From Bacteroidales bacterium (GTDB lineage Bacteria > Bacteroidota > Bacteroidia > Bacteroidales > Muribaculaceae): a stretch of DNA of 63,628 nt. The stretch lies in contig DXXM01000017.1 in NCBI GenBank assembly GCA_019416285.1, positions 1-63,628 of the forward strand, written 5' to 3'. The notes below the pieces were generated by a model. That model ran no database searches. It was not told the origin of the DNA and saw only the letters and a list, made by a program, of their open reading frames with translations. A program made the position numbers and the translations under genes. Of this stretch, positions 19,055-28,994 are shown in pieces; positions within the stretch are counted from its first letter, which is position 1; each line of letters starts with the position of its first letter.

Positions 19055-19321
19055 ATGGCACAAGCATCTGAAATCCGCTACCTCACTCCCCTGTCGGTAG
19101 ACGTCAAGAAGAAAAAATACTGCCGTTTCAAGAGAAGCGGTATCAAGTATATCGATTACAAGGATCCCGAATTCCTCAAGAAGTTCCTCAACGAGCAGGG
19201 CAAAATCCTTCCCCGCCGCATCACCGGAACTTCACTGAAGTTCCAGCGTCGTGTCGCTCAGGCCGTTAAGCGTGCCCGTCACCTCGCTCTCCTTCCCTAC
19301 GTTACCGACTTGATGAAATAA
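19055..19321 (+). CDS. rpsR: 30S ribosomal protein S18
   Basis: 88 residues with the S18 core: KKKYCRFKRSGIKYIDYKD, LPRRITGT and AVKRARHLALLPY. It partners S6 in the 30S platform. Middle gene of the operon. Confidence 0.97.
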   Translation: MAQASEIRYLTPLSVDVKKKKYCRFKRSGIKYIDYKDPEFLKKFLNEQGKILPRRITGTSLKFQRRVAQAVKRARHLALLPYVTDLMK

Positions 19322-19342
19322 CTTTAAAAGCTATCCGCAATT

Positions 19343-19783
19343 ATGAAGATCATTCTTAAAGAAGACATCGCCAACCTTGGCTACAAAGACGATGTAGTCG
19401 AAGTCAAGAACGGATATGGCCGTAACTACCTTATCCCCACCGGCAAAGCAGTGATTGCTACTGAATCAGCTCTTAAAGTTCTTGCCGAAAACCAGCGTCA
19501 GCGCGCCCACAAGCTCGCCCGTATCAAAGCCGAAGCAGAAGCAGCAGCCGCTGCCCTCAAGGACGTCAAGCTCACTATCGGAGCCAAGACTTCTTCCACA
19601 GGCACTATCTTCGGTTCTGTCAACGCCATCCAGATTGCTGAGGCACTCGAGAAGCTCGGCCACAACATCGACCGCAAGCTCATCAGCCTCGATCCCATCA
19701 AGGAAGTCGGCAACTACACCGCCACTGTCACTCTCCATCGTGACGTTAAGGTGGAAATCCCCTTCGAAGTCGTTTCGGAATAA
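19343..19783 (+). CDS. rplI: 50S ribosomal protein L9
   Basis: 146 residues: the N-terminal L9 domain (MKIILKEDIANLGYKDDVVEVKNGYGRNYLIP), a long connecting helix and the C-terminal domain. It binds 23S rRNA. Last gene of the operon, followed by a clear terminator. Confidence 0.97.
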   Translation: MKIILKEDIANLGYKDDVVEVKNGYGRNYLIPTGKAVIATESALKVLAENQRQRAHKLARIKAEAEAAAAALKDVKLTIGAKTSSTGTIFGSVNAIQIAEALEKLGHNIDRKLISLDPIKEVGNYTATVTLHRDVKVEIPFEVVSE

Positions 19784-19807
19784 TCCCAATACCGACTATC
19801 ATATCAG

Positions 19808-19844
19808 ACAGGCGTCCGTTTTTACTTCGGACGCCTGTTTTTTA
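19808..19844 (+). terminator. rho-independent terminator of the ribosomal operon
   Basis: A perfect 11-bp stem (19808-19818, ACAGGCGTCCG, with 19828-19838), a 9-nt loop and a run of seven T. Confidence 0.9.
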
Positions 19845-20017
19845 TACCCTTAAGGTAAACATATTTTAACAGTCGTTGTTTTATTTCCCGTTTATCGGGG
19901 AAAGAGCCCTGAAGGTAGAGTAAGCCCGGATAACAATTAAACTTTTGAGTAACTTTACAGTCAGAAAGGAGTAATCGATTAAATTATTCACCAAAACGAC
20001 AAAAGATTGAAAAAAGA

Positions 20018-22831
20018 ATGACACGTTTCATGCGTTCCGTAACAATTCTCACATTTCTTATTCTTTCACTCTGTTCATCTGTCTATGCCGTCAACATAAC
20101 AGGTATAGTGAAAGACATGGACACCGGAGAGCCGATGATGGAAGCAGCCGTCAAGCTCCTTGCCGATAAAAGCAACGATTTTGTAGCCGGTGTTACTACT
20201 GACGCCAATGGTAAATTCACTCTCACCGGCATTAAGAGCGGCAAATACACCCTCACCGTCTCCTACATCGGTTATGCCGATATAGAAAAGCCTCTCACCG
20301 TGGGCAAATCAAACATCAAGCTCGGTGAAATGAAAATCAAGGAATCATCGCAGCTCTTGGGCGAAGTAAGTGTCGTAGCCGTCAAGACGCCTATCAAGGT
20401 GATGGAGGACACTGTCGAATACAACGCCGACTCATATCACACTCAGCCTAACGCCGTGGTCGAGGACCTTCTCAAGCGTCTCCCCGGCGTGGAGGTAGGA
20501 ACAGACGGTGCCATCACTGCAAACGGCAAGACTGTGTCGAAAATCCTTATCGACGGTAAAGAGTTTTTCAGCGACGACCCTCAGGTTGCATCCAAGAACC
20601 TTCCGGCCAACATGGTCGACAAGCTCCAGGTGGTCGACCGCAAAAGCGATATGGCCCGTCTGACCGGAGTTGACGACGGCGAGGATGAGACAGTCATCAA
20701 TCTTACCTTCAAAAAAGGCATGAACCAGGGTTGGTTCGGCACTGCTGAAGGCGGTTACGGTACCAACGACCGCTACATGGGCTCCTTCAACGTCAACCGT
20801 TTCTGGAACGGCAACCAGATTACCCTCCTCGGAAACTTCAACAACACGAATCAGCTCGGCTTCACCGACAGCAACGGTAACCGTTTCCGCCGCTTCGGAG
20901 GCAACAACGGCATCACCGAATCGCGTGCCCTCGGTCTGAATTTCAACATAGGCAAAGAAGAAATAATCCGTGTTGGCGGCGATATCATGTGGAGCAACAC
21001 CGACGCCAACTCAATCACGCGCCAGGAACGCCAGTATCTCTTCGAGGACCACTCCACCTACTCGAAAATCAACAAGGCCACCCGTGACCGCGGCAACAAT
21101 TTCCGCGGCGACTTCCGCATACTCTGGAAACCGGACTCATTCAACACTCTCGAATTCCGTCCAAACTTCTCTTTTAATTTCAACAAATCAAATGACCGCG
21201 AAGTGACCTCCTATTTCAATTCAGCGATGGAGAAAGTCAGCGACAACACTGCCGCCGGCAACAGCCGCGGTGATTCATACGAGGCAGGCGGTCGCCTGAT
21301 ATACTCGCACAACTTCAAGCAGCACCGCGGACGTTCATTCTCAATCTCCGGCCAATACCGTTTTTCTAACGTGAAGGAGAAGGATACATCCATCAATGAT
21401 TTTATCCGCTACATAGTCGAGGAAGACCCTGACAACACTGAAGACAATTCCGAACTTCTTAACCAATACACTGACAACCACACCTGGAGCAATCAGGTCA
21501 TGGGACAGTTCACCTGGACCGAACCGCTCGGCGATGTGGCCAACGGCAACTTCCTGACATTCGCTTACCGTGCCAACTACCGCTGGAACAATGCCGACAA
21601 ACTCGTCTACGACATCCCCGACGGCTATGACCTCGATATCTTCCCGCCGGTCGGTGTTGAGCCAAACCCTGATTATTCAAACCGCTACCGCAACAACTAC
21701 TTCAACCAGAACATCCGTCTCGGCTACAAGAAGGTCGGAGCCAAATCCAACCTTGAGGTAGGTATGGCGCTCGTGCCTCAGATGTCGAAGTCAATATTCC
21801 TTGACAATGCCGACAAGAACATCGACCGCTGGGTGTGGAATTATTCGCCATTCCTCCGCTATCGCTACAAGTTCTCGAAGCGCCGTTCTATCCAGCTCAA
21901 CTACCGCGGCCAGTCGTCGCAGCCCTCCATGAGCCAGCTGCAACCGGTGCTCGACATCTCCAACCCCACCAACAAGGTGCAGGGTAATCCGAACCTCGAC
22001 CCGAGCTTCAGCCACAACGTCAACATCCGCTTCCAGGACTTCAACATGGACACCCAACGCTCCATAATGCTTATGGGCGACATCCAGGTGACCCAGAACT
22101 CAATCATATCAAAGACCACTTTCGATGAATACGGTTCGAGACTCACCGAATATTTAAACGTCAACGGTGTTTGGAACGGCCGCGTGATGAACATGTTCTC
22201 CATGCCGCTGCGCAACAAAAAGTGGAGTATTTCAAATCACGTCTTTGTCAATGCACGTCGCAATGTCGGTTTCAATAACGGCACCCGCAACACCTCTCTC
22301 TCCTTCAATTTGCGCGAGAGTCCCGGCATCACCTTCCGCCCCGACAATTTCGAGGTAGAACTGCGTCCGATGTACTCACTCCAGACCACCCACAACAGTG
22401 TACAGAAAAACGCCAATCAGACAGTTCACAACTATGGCGGACGTTTCGATGGTTCCTACTATACTCCCTGGGGGCTGACAATACAGACTGACATCAACTA
22501 CTCGGCCACCTCTGGTTATGCCGCTGGCTACGACACCCGCACATGGATGTGGAACGCCACAATATCCCAGCAGTTCCTCCGCAGCAAGGCACTCACGCTT
22601 GCCGTGAAGGTCTACGACCTCCTCAACCAGCGCAACAATATCCGCCGCAACGTCACCGCCAACTATATCGACGATATCGAGTACAATTCGCTCACCCGCT
22701 ACTTCATGGTGACACTCAGCTACCGCTTCAACTCATTCGGGAAAGGCAACGAGCCTCACGGCGGCGGTGACTTCATGAGACGCGGCCCCGGTGGTCCCGG
22801 CGGTCATCCCGGCGGACGTCCTCCGAGATAA
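20018..22831 (+). CDS. outer-membrane beta-barrel protein, TonB-receptor-like
   Basis: A 937-residue protein with a signal peptide (cut near VYA), a carboxypeptidase-like regulatory domain (about 25-110), a plug-like domain (VEDLLKRLPGVEV, TVSKILIDGKEFF) and a long barrel of the OMP_b-brl_3 type. It ends in a glycine/proline-rich tail (GPGGPGGHPGGRPPR) instead of the usual terminal aromatic beta-strand residue. The ligand is unknown. A TAACTTTA sequence near 19950 may be its -7 box. No partner genes are adjacent. Confidence 0.85.
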   Translation: MTRFMRSVTILTFLILSLCSSVYAVNITGIVKDMDTGEPMMEAAVKLLADKSNDFVAGVTTDANGKFTLTGIKSGKYTLTVSYIGYADIEKPLTVGKSNIKLGEMKIKESSQLLGEVSVVAVKTPIKVMEDTVEYNADSYHTQPNAVVEDLLKRLPGVEVGTDGAITANGKTVSKILIDGKEFFSDDPQVASKNLPANMVDKLQVVDRKSDMARLTGVDDGEDETVINLTFKKGMNQGWFGTAEGGYGTNDRYMGSFNVNRFWNGNQITLLGNFNNTNQLGFTDSNGNRFRRFGGNNGITESRALGLNFNIGKEEIIRVGGDIMWSNTDANSITRQERQYLFEDHSTYSKINKATRDRGNNFRGDFRILWKPDSFNTLEFRPNFSFNFNKSNDREVTSYFNSAMEKVSDNTAAGNSRGDSYEAGGRLIYSHNFKQHRGRSFSISGQYRFSNVKEKDTSINDFIRYIVEEDPDNTEDNSELLNQYTDNHTWSNQVMGQFTWTEPLGDVANGNFLTFAYRANYRWNNADKLVYDIPDGYDLDIFPPVGVEPNPDYSNRYRNNYFNQNIRLGYKKVGAKSNLEVGMALVPQMSKSIFLDNADKNIDRWVWNYSPFLRYRYKFSKRRSIQLNYRGQSSQPSMSQLQPVLDISNPTNKVQGNPNLDPSFSHNVNIRFQDFNMDTQRSIMLMGDIQVTQNSIISKTTFDEYGSRLTEYLNVNGVWNGRVMNMFSMPLRNKKWSISNHVFVNARRNVGFNNGTRNTSLSFNLRESPGITFRPDNFEVELRPMYSLQTTHNSVQKNANQTVHNYGGRFDGSYYTPWGLTIQTDINYSATSGYAAGYDTRTWMWNATISQQFLRSKALTLAVKVYDLLNQRNNIRRNVTANYIDDIEYNSLTRYFMVTLSYRFNSFGKGNEPHGGGDFMRRGPGGPGGHPGGRPPR

Positions 22832-22861
22832 TACCATCCATCATTTTCCATTGACAAAAAA

Positions 22862-22900
22862 GAGGGATTACACTTGCGATAAATGTAATCCCTCATTTTT
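22862..22900. terminator. bidirectional terminator
   Basis: A perfect 11-bp stem GAGGGATTACA (22862-22872) with its complement (22884-22894). T-run on the plus side, A-run (AAAAAAG) just before. It separates the convergent OMP gene and mutS. Confidence 0.85.
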
Positions 22901-22965
22901 ATTTATACCGTATCTGAGAAAAAGTGGCCGCCGGTCAAACCTGACCGGCCGGTGAGTCATGGCGC

Positions 22966-25584
22966 TTATTTACCGGTCAGAATCGTGCGGATGTCATGGA
23001 GCTTGTTGAGCGCGGCCATCGGGGTAAGGTTGTTGATGTCAAGGTCGAGAATCTCGTCGCGCAACTGCGCCAACACCGGGTCGTCAAGCTGGAAGAACGA
23101 GAGCTGCACACCTTCGGCGGTGTCGGCTACCGACGAGAGATTTTTCGTAACCTTCTCGTCGCTCTCACGGTTGACTTTCTCAAGATGCACGAGCACCTCG
23201 TCGGCACGCTTCACAATCGACGGCGGCATGCCTGCGAGTTTGGCCACATGTATGCCGAAACTGTGTTCGCTGCCGCCGCGCGCGAGCTTGCGTAGAAAGA
23301 CCACCTTGCCGTCGATTTCCCTTACGGAGACATTGAAGTTGACGACGCGGCTGAAACTCTTCTCCATCTCGTTAAGCTCGTGATAGTGAGTGGCAAAAAG
23401 TGTCTTGGGGTGTATGCCACCGTATTCGTGTATGTGCTCCACTATGGCCCAGGCTATTGAGATACCGTCGTAGGTCGAGGTTCCTCTGCCGAGCTCGTCG
23501 AAGAGTATCAGTGAACGCTGACTCATATTGTTGAGAATCGAAGCCGCCTCGTTCATCTCCACCATGAAGGTGGATTCGCCGAGCGATATATTGTCACTCG
23601 CACCGACGCGTGTGAAAATCTTGTCGACCACTCCGATGTGGGCGCTGTCGGCCGCCACGAAGGAACCTATCTGTGCAAGGAGCACATTGAGCGCGGTCTG
23701 ACGCAGGAGGGCCGACTTACCCGACATATTGGGACCGGTAATCATCATCACCTGCGTACCGTTGTTGGAAAGATTGACAGTATTCGAGATGTAAGGCTCA
23801 CCAGGAGGAAGCTCTTTCTCGATAACCGGATGGCGTCCCTCGACAATCGACAGCTCAAGTGAATCGTCGACCACCGGACGGTTGTAACGGTTCTCGATGG
23901 CCACTCTCGTAAACGAGCAGAACACATCAAGGCGTGCAATCATCTGGGCGTTGAGCAATATCGCGGGGATGTATTCGCAGAGGTCATGGACGAGGGCCGA
24001 GTAGATACGCTGTTCGATGATGGCTATCTTGTCCTGTGCGCCGAGGATTTTCTCTTCGTATTCCTTCAGCTCCTGCGTGATATAGCGCTCGGCGTTGACA
24101 AGGGTCTGCTTGCGTATCCAGTTTTGCGGCACCTTGTCGCGGTGAGTGTTAGTCACCTCTATATAATAACCGAACACATTGTTGTAGGCCACTTTCAGCG
24201 ACGGAATACCCGTCTCGGCACTCTCGCGCTGCTGGAGTTTCATAAGGAAATCCTTGCCGCGATAGGCAATCTCCCGGAGTTCATCAAGCTCGACTTCCAC
24301 ACCGTCGCGTATCACCGGCCCGCGGTTGAGAGCCGTGGGCGGATCCTGTATGATTTCCTTCTCGATGCGCCCGGCTATGCCTCCGCAGGGATTCAGCTGC
24401 TCGCCGATGCTCTTGAGAGCCGGAAGCGATGAATTCAGACAGATATTGCGTATGGGCTCTATCATGGTGAGCGCATGATGGAGCTGCATCAGTTCGCGGG
24501 GATTGACACGTCCGGCCGACACCTTGGCAATGAGTCGCTCAAGGTCTCCTATCTGGGCGAGCGCTTCCTTAAGACCGTCGCGGTCATCGGGTTCGCGGAA
24601 AAAATATTCCACGATGTCGAGACGGCGGTTGATTTCGCGCGCATCCTTCAGCGGGAAGAGCACCCATCTGCGCAACAGACGCGCCCCCATAGGGCTGACA
24701 GTGCGGTCTATCACGTCAAGCAGACTGCGCCCCTCCTCGCTCATCGAGGCCACGAGCTCGAGATTGCGGATTGTGAAGCGGTCGAGCCTCACAGCCTTCT
24801 CCTCCTCTACGCGGGAGATGGAGGTGATATGGGAAATCTGAGTGTGCTGGGTGATGTCGAGATAGTGGAGTATGGCGCCGGCAGCCACTACAGCCGCAGC
24901 CATCGAATGTATGCCGAAGCCCTTGAGCGAATTGGTTTCGAACTGCTTTAGCAGGCGGTCCATGGCGGCATCGTCGGTAAACACCCAGTCATCGAGTTCG
25001 AAAGCGAGATAATGTTCGGCAAAGCTCTCTTCTATCAGTCGTTTCTTGCCACGCTCCACCAGCACCTCCTTCGGCGCGAAGTTGACAAGAAGTTTTTCGA
25101 TATAGTCAACAGACCCTTCAGCCACAAGAAACTCGCCTGTGGAGATGTCGAGGAAAGCCACGCCGACGGTCTGACGGGCAAAGTTGAGTGCGGCGAGGAA
25201 GTTGTTCTCACGGTTGTTGAGCAGAGTGTCGTTGATTGACACACCGGGAGTGACGAGCTCCGTGATTCCGCGTTTGACGAGTTTTTTAGTCGTCTTGGGA
25301 TCCTCAAGCTGCTCGCAGATAGCCACACGCTTTCCGGCCCGGACAAGTTTCGGCAGATAAGTGTCGAGCGCATGATGTGGAAATCCTGCGAGCTCGACAA
25401 ACTGTGCCGACCCGTTGGCCCGGCGGGTCAGAGTGATGCCAAGAATCTCCGAGGAGGCTATGGCATCCTCGGAAAAAGTCTCATAAAAATCGCCCACACG
25501 GAAGAGCAGTATGGCGTCGGGATGTTTCTGCTTCATCGCCATATACTGCTTCATCAGCGGGGTCTCAACTATCTTTTTAGCCAT
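22966..25584 (-). CDS. mutS: DNA mismatch repair protein MutS
   Basis: An 872-residue protein. The N-terminal mismatch-binding domain has TPLMKQYMAMKQKHPDAILLFRVGDFYE, the Phe-x-Glu pattern being replaced as GDFYETF in the usual position. Connector, core and clamp domains follow, and the ABC-type ATPase has Walker A GPNMSGKS at about residue 614 and the FDELGRGTSTYDG Walker B region. It detects mispairs and small loops. Normal length. A TAAATTTG box (minus, 25605-25612) precedes it. Confidence 0.97.
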   Translation of the reverse strand: MAKKIVETPLMKQYMAMKQKHPDAILLFRVGDFYETFSEDAIASSEILGITLTRRANGSAQFVELAGFPHHALDTYLPKLVRAGKRVAICEQLEDPKTTKKLVKRGITELVTPGVSINDTLLNNRENNFLAALNFARQTVGVAFLDISTGEFLVAEGSVDYIEKLLVNFAPKEVLVERGKKRLIEESFAEHYLAFELDDWVFTDDAAMDRLLKQFETNSLKGFGIHSMAAAVVAAGAILHYLDITQHTQISHITSISRVEEEKAVRLDRFTIRNLELVASMSEEGRSLLDVIDRTVSPMGARLLRRWVLFPLKDAREINRRLDIVEYFFREPDDRDGLKEALAQIGDLERLIAKVSAGRVNPRELMQLHHALTMIEPIRNICLNSSLPALKSIGEQLNPCGGIAGRIEKEIIQDPPTALNRGPVIRDGVEVELDELREIAYRGKDFLMKLQQRESAETGIPSLKVAYNNVFGYYIEVTNTHRDKVPQNWIRKQTLVNAERYITQELKEYEEKILGAQDKIAIIEQRIYSALVHDLCEYIPAILLNAQMIARLDVFCSFTRVAIENRYNRPVVDDSLELSIVEGRHPVIEKELPPGEPYISNTVNLSNNGTQVMMITGPNMSGKSALLRQTALNVLLAQIGSFVAADSAHIGVVDKIFTRVGASDNISLGESTFMVEMNEAASILNNMSQRSLILFDELGRGTSTYDGISIAWAIVEHIHEYGGIHPKTLFATHYHELNEMEKSFSRVVNFNVSVREIDGKVVFLRKLARGGSEHSFGIHVAKLAGMPPSIVKRADEVLVHLEKVNRESDEKVTKNLSSVADTAEGVQLSFFQLDDPVLAQLRDEILDLDINNLTPMAALNKLHDIRTILTGK

Positions 25585-25668
25585 AAATTCTATTTAAGGG
25601 GACACAAATTTACAAATTTTCAACCGAAATTTCTAACCAGAAGATGGCATTGATTGAACAATTATTTG

Positions 25669-25676
25669 TAATTTTG
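25669..25676 (+). promoter_or_regulatory. -7 box upstream of the SIMPL gene
   Basis: TAATTTTG about 96 bp before the start. The nearest TTG gives a 16-bp spacer, so the match is only moderate. Confidence 0.35.
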
Positions 25677-25772
25677 TTTTCTATCAATAGCATTACGACA
25701 CTATCTCTGAATTCATTTCCCGCATATTTCCAAGCTTCTCATTTCATACAAAACTAAACATTCATTCCATTT

Positions 25773-26474
25773 ATGACCTCCAGATTATCCTCAAACATCA
25801 TCGCGGCACTTCTTCTCGCCGCCGGTATGGTAATTGTCGGCATACTTCTCAAAGCCGGCATAGACAACATCGCTTTCCGCGACCGTGAAGTGACCGTCCG
25901 CGGACTCGCCGAGCGCGAAGTACCGGCCGACCTCGTCACCTGGCCCATCACCTACTCTCTCGCCGGCAACGACCTGCAGACTATCTACGACAAGGTCAGC
26001 GCCAACAACGCCATCATCGTAAAATTCCTCACCTCCAACGGTATCAGCGCCGACGAAATCTCGGTGAATCCCCCGGACACCTACGATGCCGCCTCAAACC
26101 GCTACCGCTCCGACTCGTTCAGCTACAACTATTCAATCAACTGCACCGTCACCGTAACCACCAAAAAGGTGCAGAAGGTGCGCGAGCTGCTCAACCGGCA
26201 GTCGGAACTGCTCAAGGAGGGCATAGCCTTCTCAAACTCATATATCAATTATCAGTTCACCGGGCTGAACACAATCAAGCCTGAAATGATAGCCGAGGCC
26301 ACCAAAAACGCCCGCGCCGCAGCCGACCAGTTTGCAGCCGACAGCGAAAGCCGTGTCGGTAAAATCAAGACAGCCTCACAGGGTCAGTTCTCAATCGACG
26401 ACAGCGATTCGTCCACACCCTTCATCAAGAAAGTCCGCGTGGTTTCGACCATCGTCTACTATCTCGAGGACTAA
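25773..26474 (+). CDS. SIMPL domain (DUF541) protein
   Basis: 233 residues: an N-terminal membrane anchor (IIAALLLAAGMVIVGILL) and a SIMPL domain beginning VTVRGLAEREVPAD, the typical opening. Family members form oligomeric periplasmic proteins; their role is poorly known. Stands alone, followed by a strong terminator. Confidence 0.85.
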   Translation: MTSRLSSNIIAALLLAAGMVIVGILLKAGIDNIAFRDREVTVRGLAEREVPADLVTWPITYSLAGNDLQTIYDKVSANNAIIVKFLTSNGISADEISVNPPDTYDAASNRYRSDSFSYNYSINCTVTVTTKKVQKVRELLNRQSELLKEGIAFSNSYINYQFTGLNTIKPEMIAEATKNARAAADQFAADSESRVGKIKTASQGQFSIDDSDSSTPFIKKVRVVSTIVYYLED

Positions 26475-26500
26475 GGGATATGACCTTAATATATGGTACA

Positions 26501-26537
26501 GCGGGAGGTTTCTCTATGAAAACCTCCCGCGCTGTTA
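26501..26537. terminator. terminator between convergent genes
   Basis: A perfect 11-bp stem GCGGGAGGTTT (26501-26511) with 26520-26530, an 8-nt loop, and then a T-rich tail (ATTTTTT) in the plus direction. Confidence 0.8.
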
Positions 26538-26894
26538 TTTTTTGTCCCTGTCGTAATGCGGCATATCGTCCGGCAGGACCATTGAAATCTCGACAAGACC
26601 GGAAATCTTTCCGTCGACGCGCCACGGAGTCTGATAGATCATCTTTCGGACTCCGTTTTTCTGTATCGTGTACACATTCGATTCTCCTGTAGAAAGCATG
26701 TGGTTTATTTTTCTGACGGAATCCTCATTGTGACACGGAATCAGGTTGCGGCCGCGCATATCGCCATGTTTTGCAAATGTCTCAAGCGCCTTGTCGTTCA
26801 TATACACAACAAGACCTTCGCTGTCACATACCGTAACGGCACAATTCATCTCCATGGCCCAGTCGGGAAGCTGTCTGCAAATATCCTTTTCCAT
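26535..26894 (-). CDS. single-domain PAS protein
   Basis: 119 residues (start MEKDICRQ; an ATG two codons earlier is also possible). It is a lone PAS domain: CAVTVCDSEGLVVYMNDKALETF, then RNLIPCHNEDS, IYQTPWRVDGKISGLVEISM. There is no output domain, so it may act as a small ligand or redox sensor that binds a partner; the partner is unknown. Confidence 0.75.
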   Translation of the reverse strand: MEKDICRQLPDWAMEMNCAVTVCDSEGLVVYMNDKALETFAKHGDMRGRNLIPCHNEDSVRKINHMLSTGESNVYTIQKNGVRKMIYQTPWRVDGKISGLVEISMVLPDDMPHYDRDKK

Positions 26895-26931
26895 ATACAT
26901 TAATAAATAGCCTTTGGTTTCAGTTGCCGGG

Positions 26932-26962
26932 CAAAGTTAAGAAGATTGCGAATCTTATCCAA
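26932..26962 (-). promoter_or_regulatory. promoter of the PAS gene
   Basis: On the minus strand, TTG (26960-26962) and TAACTTTG (26932-26939) with a 20-bp spacer. Confidence 0.55.
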
Positions 26963-27016
26963 ACCCACGTATGCCCTATTTGCAATGGGAAATCCATATA
27001 TACGCTTTCGGATATT

Positions 27017-27045
27017 TTGAAATTAAAATTAAATTTGTAATTTTG
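27017..27045 (+). promoter_or_regulatory. promoter of the thioredoxin-like gene
   Basis: TTG at 27017-27019 and TAATTTTG at 27038-27045, spacer 18 bp. Transcription would start about 12-14 bp before the ATG at 27064, which excludes the longer open frame starting at 26971. Confidence 0.6.
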
Positions 27046-27063
27046 CGACAAAGACTATTAGTT

Positions 27064-27840
27064 ATGATTTCCCGTCTCTTCATCACATTATTCCTGTCAA
27101 TCTTTGCTTTCAGTCTCTCCGCGCAGACCGACGGCGGCGGTAAATCAAACCGTATTATATTGATTGACGGCTATTTCTTCAATGACTTTCCCGGGCCGCG
27201 GCCGGAGGATTACGCTTCAATGTACCTGTCTCTCGACGACGGCAGCTACTTCACCTGCTACGGTTATCCGGAAGGCAGCAAGCTGTCTGAAAATGACATA
27301 GCCAAGGCCATTCCGGTTGAAAAGGTCGAAAACGGCGCTGAAATCCTAAAAAAATACCGGCACTTTGTAGCCGCTCTTCCCGGTGGCAAATTTCCGAGAG
27401 ATGTAAAACACATGATTCCGACTATAAAAACCGGAGAGCAATTCCCGGAGTTCACCGCCGAAGATATCGACGGCAAGGTGTGGACCAACGGCGACACACG
27501 AGGAAAGGTCATGGTGGTCAACGTATGGTACACCGGATGCGGCCCCTGCCGGAAAGAGATGCCTGAGCTCTCGGAGTGGAAAAACGAACTGCCTGACGTG
27601 ATGTTTTTCTCCTCCACCTACGAATCTCCGGAGGAAGCACGTCCGGTTATAGAAAAACGCGGATTCAACTGGATTCCGCTCGTCAACAACACCCAGTTCA
27701 GAGACCTTATGGGCACTCAGGGCTATTACCCGACGACAATAGTCGTGGACAAGGAGGGAACTGTCCGGGCTGTTGAAATCGGCACCTCGGCAGAAAAGCG
27801 CCGCTCTCTGCTCAACACAATCCGTGAACTTGCCAAATAA
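27064..27840 (+). CDS. secreted thioredoxin-like (TlpA-type) protein
   Basis: 258 residues with a signal peptide (MISRLFITLFLSIFAFSLSA), a ~90-residue N-terminal region of unknown role and a C-terminal TlpA/AhpC-TSA thioredoxin domain with active site CGPC (Cys159, Cys162) and a cis-Pro in YYPTTIVVD. It probably reduces or forms periplasmic disulfides. It is followed 12 bp later by a membrane-bound HTH regulator, and an outer-membrane receptor lies beyond. Confidence 0.85.
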   Translation: MISRLFITLFLSIFAFSLSAQTDGGGKSNRIILIDGYFFNDFPGPRPEDYASMYLSLDDGSYFTCYGYPEGSKLSENDIAKAIPVEKVENGAEILKKYRHFVAALPGGKFPRDVKHMIPTIKTGEQFPEFTAEDIDGKVWTNGDTRGKVMVVNVWYTGCGPCRKEMPELSEWKNELPDVMFFSSTYESPEEARPVIEKRGFNWIPLVNNTQFRDLMGTQGYYPTTIVVDKEGTVRAVEIGTSAEKRRSLLNTIRELAK

Positions 27841-27852
27841 ACCCCGTAGGCC

Positions 27853-28848
27853 ATGCGCGCACTCCTCTATATAAGTATCGTATTCATCCTCAGCGCCTGC
27901 AACTACGCCAGTTTCGCCGCGACACAGCTCGATGAGGCGCAGTCGCTCCTGACGGAGCAGCCTGACAAGGCTCTTGAAAAGCTCAACGGCATGGATGTTT
28001 CTGAAATCAGGGATTCGGCTACGATGGCTCGCTGGGCTCTCCTCTACAGCGAGGCGCTTGTGGTAAACAATCTTCACGCCCCGTCGGACTCGATAGTCAA
28101 CATAGCCTTCGACTACTACGGGCGCCACGACCTCGCCGAAGAATTCCGTCGGGCAAAAGCTGCGCGACTTTCACTGCTGACATCGCCACAGACCGCGGCC
28201 GACCCGCTGACCGAAGCCCGCTACATGCAGAAGGAACGCGAATACCGCCTCTTTGTCGAGCGGGCGAGGATGCAGCAATATGCTCTCATAGCCATTATAG
28301 TCCTCATACTCACCTGCGCCGTAATCATCTGGCAACGGCAAAACCTGAAACTGCGAAAGATTCAGAACGATTCGCTGATGGCCGAAGCCTCGGGGCTCAA
28401 AGAGCAACTGCACGCCCTCAGCGCCGACGCCACCAAAATGCAGGACTCGCTGATCACACTTCTCGGCAAACGCTTTTCACTCATCGACGGACTGTGTGAC
28501 ACCTACTATCAGTCGCAGGGAACCAAAAACGAGCGCAAAGCCATAGCCGACCGCGTAAAGGCCGAGATTGAGGCCATACAGACCGACGCCGGTATCTTTG
28601 CAGACATGGAAAGCGCCGTCAACGACTGCTGCGGAAACCTGCTCGTCTGCCTGCGCGACGAATATCCGTCAATCAAAACGGAGGAATATAAGCTCGCCGT
28701 CTACCTTGCATGCAGCCTTTCCAACCGCACCGTCAGCCTGCTTCTCGGTGAAAACATCGACACAGTCTACAAACGGAAATCCCGGCTGAAACTGCGCCTT
28801 AAAGAGCTCAATCCGCAGCATCTCGACGAATTTATGGCGATTTTTTAG
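27853..28848 (+). CDS. membrane-anchored HTH regulator with extracytoplasmic helical domain
   Basis: 331 residues. N-terminal lipobox-like signal (ILSAC, Cys16), a helical, possibly TPR-like periplasmic part (22-140), one transmembrane helix (143-160), a coiled coil (about 165-205) and a C-terminal LuxR-like HTH (YKLAVYLACSLSNRTVSLLLGENIDTVYKRKSRLKLRLKEL). This layout matches Bacteroidota one-component regulators that sense outside signals. It sits between a TlpA-like gene and an outer-membrane receptor and probably controls one of them. The lipobox and a cytoplasmic DNA-binding domain in the same chain are unusual; the Cys may simply be part of a signal anchor. Confidence 0.7.
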   Translation: MRALLYISIVFILSACNYASFAATQLDEAQSLLTEQPDKALEKLNGMDVSEIRDSATMARWALLYSEALVVNNLHAPSDSIVNIAFDYYGRHDLAEEFRRAKAARLSLLTSPQTAADPLTEARYMQKEREYRLFVERARMQQYALIAIIVLILTCAVIIWQRQNLKLRKIQNDSLMAEASGLKEQLHALSADATKMQDSLITLLGKRFSLIDGLCDTYYQSQGTKNERKAIADRVKAEIEAIQTDAGIFADMESAVNDCCGNLLVCLRDEYPSIKTEEYKLAVYLACSLSNRTVSLLLGENIDTVYKRKSRLKLRLKELNPQHLDEFMAIF

Positions 28849-28941
28849 CCATTAGAAAAGCGTTGTCAGAATTTTCAGGAATCAACAGCTCGAAACCGTT
28901 AAGCAACAACAAGTTGCAAAAGCTATTGTCAGACTGTAGAT

Positions 28942-28973
28942 TTGGTCTGTACACCCGCCAGTCCTTAAATTTG
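28942..28973 (+). promoter_or_regulatory. promoter of the receptor gene
   Basis: TTG at 28942-28944 and TAAATTTG at 28966-28973, spacer 21 bp, about 22 bp before the start codon. Confidence 0.5.
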
Positions 28974-28994
28974 CGTTAAAAATTCAGACGCAAA

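Noticed and set aside
16144..22831. the two large receptors as SusC of polysaccharide loci
   Set aside because: No SusD partner and no glycoside hydrolases nearby.
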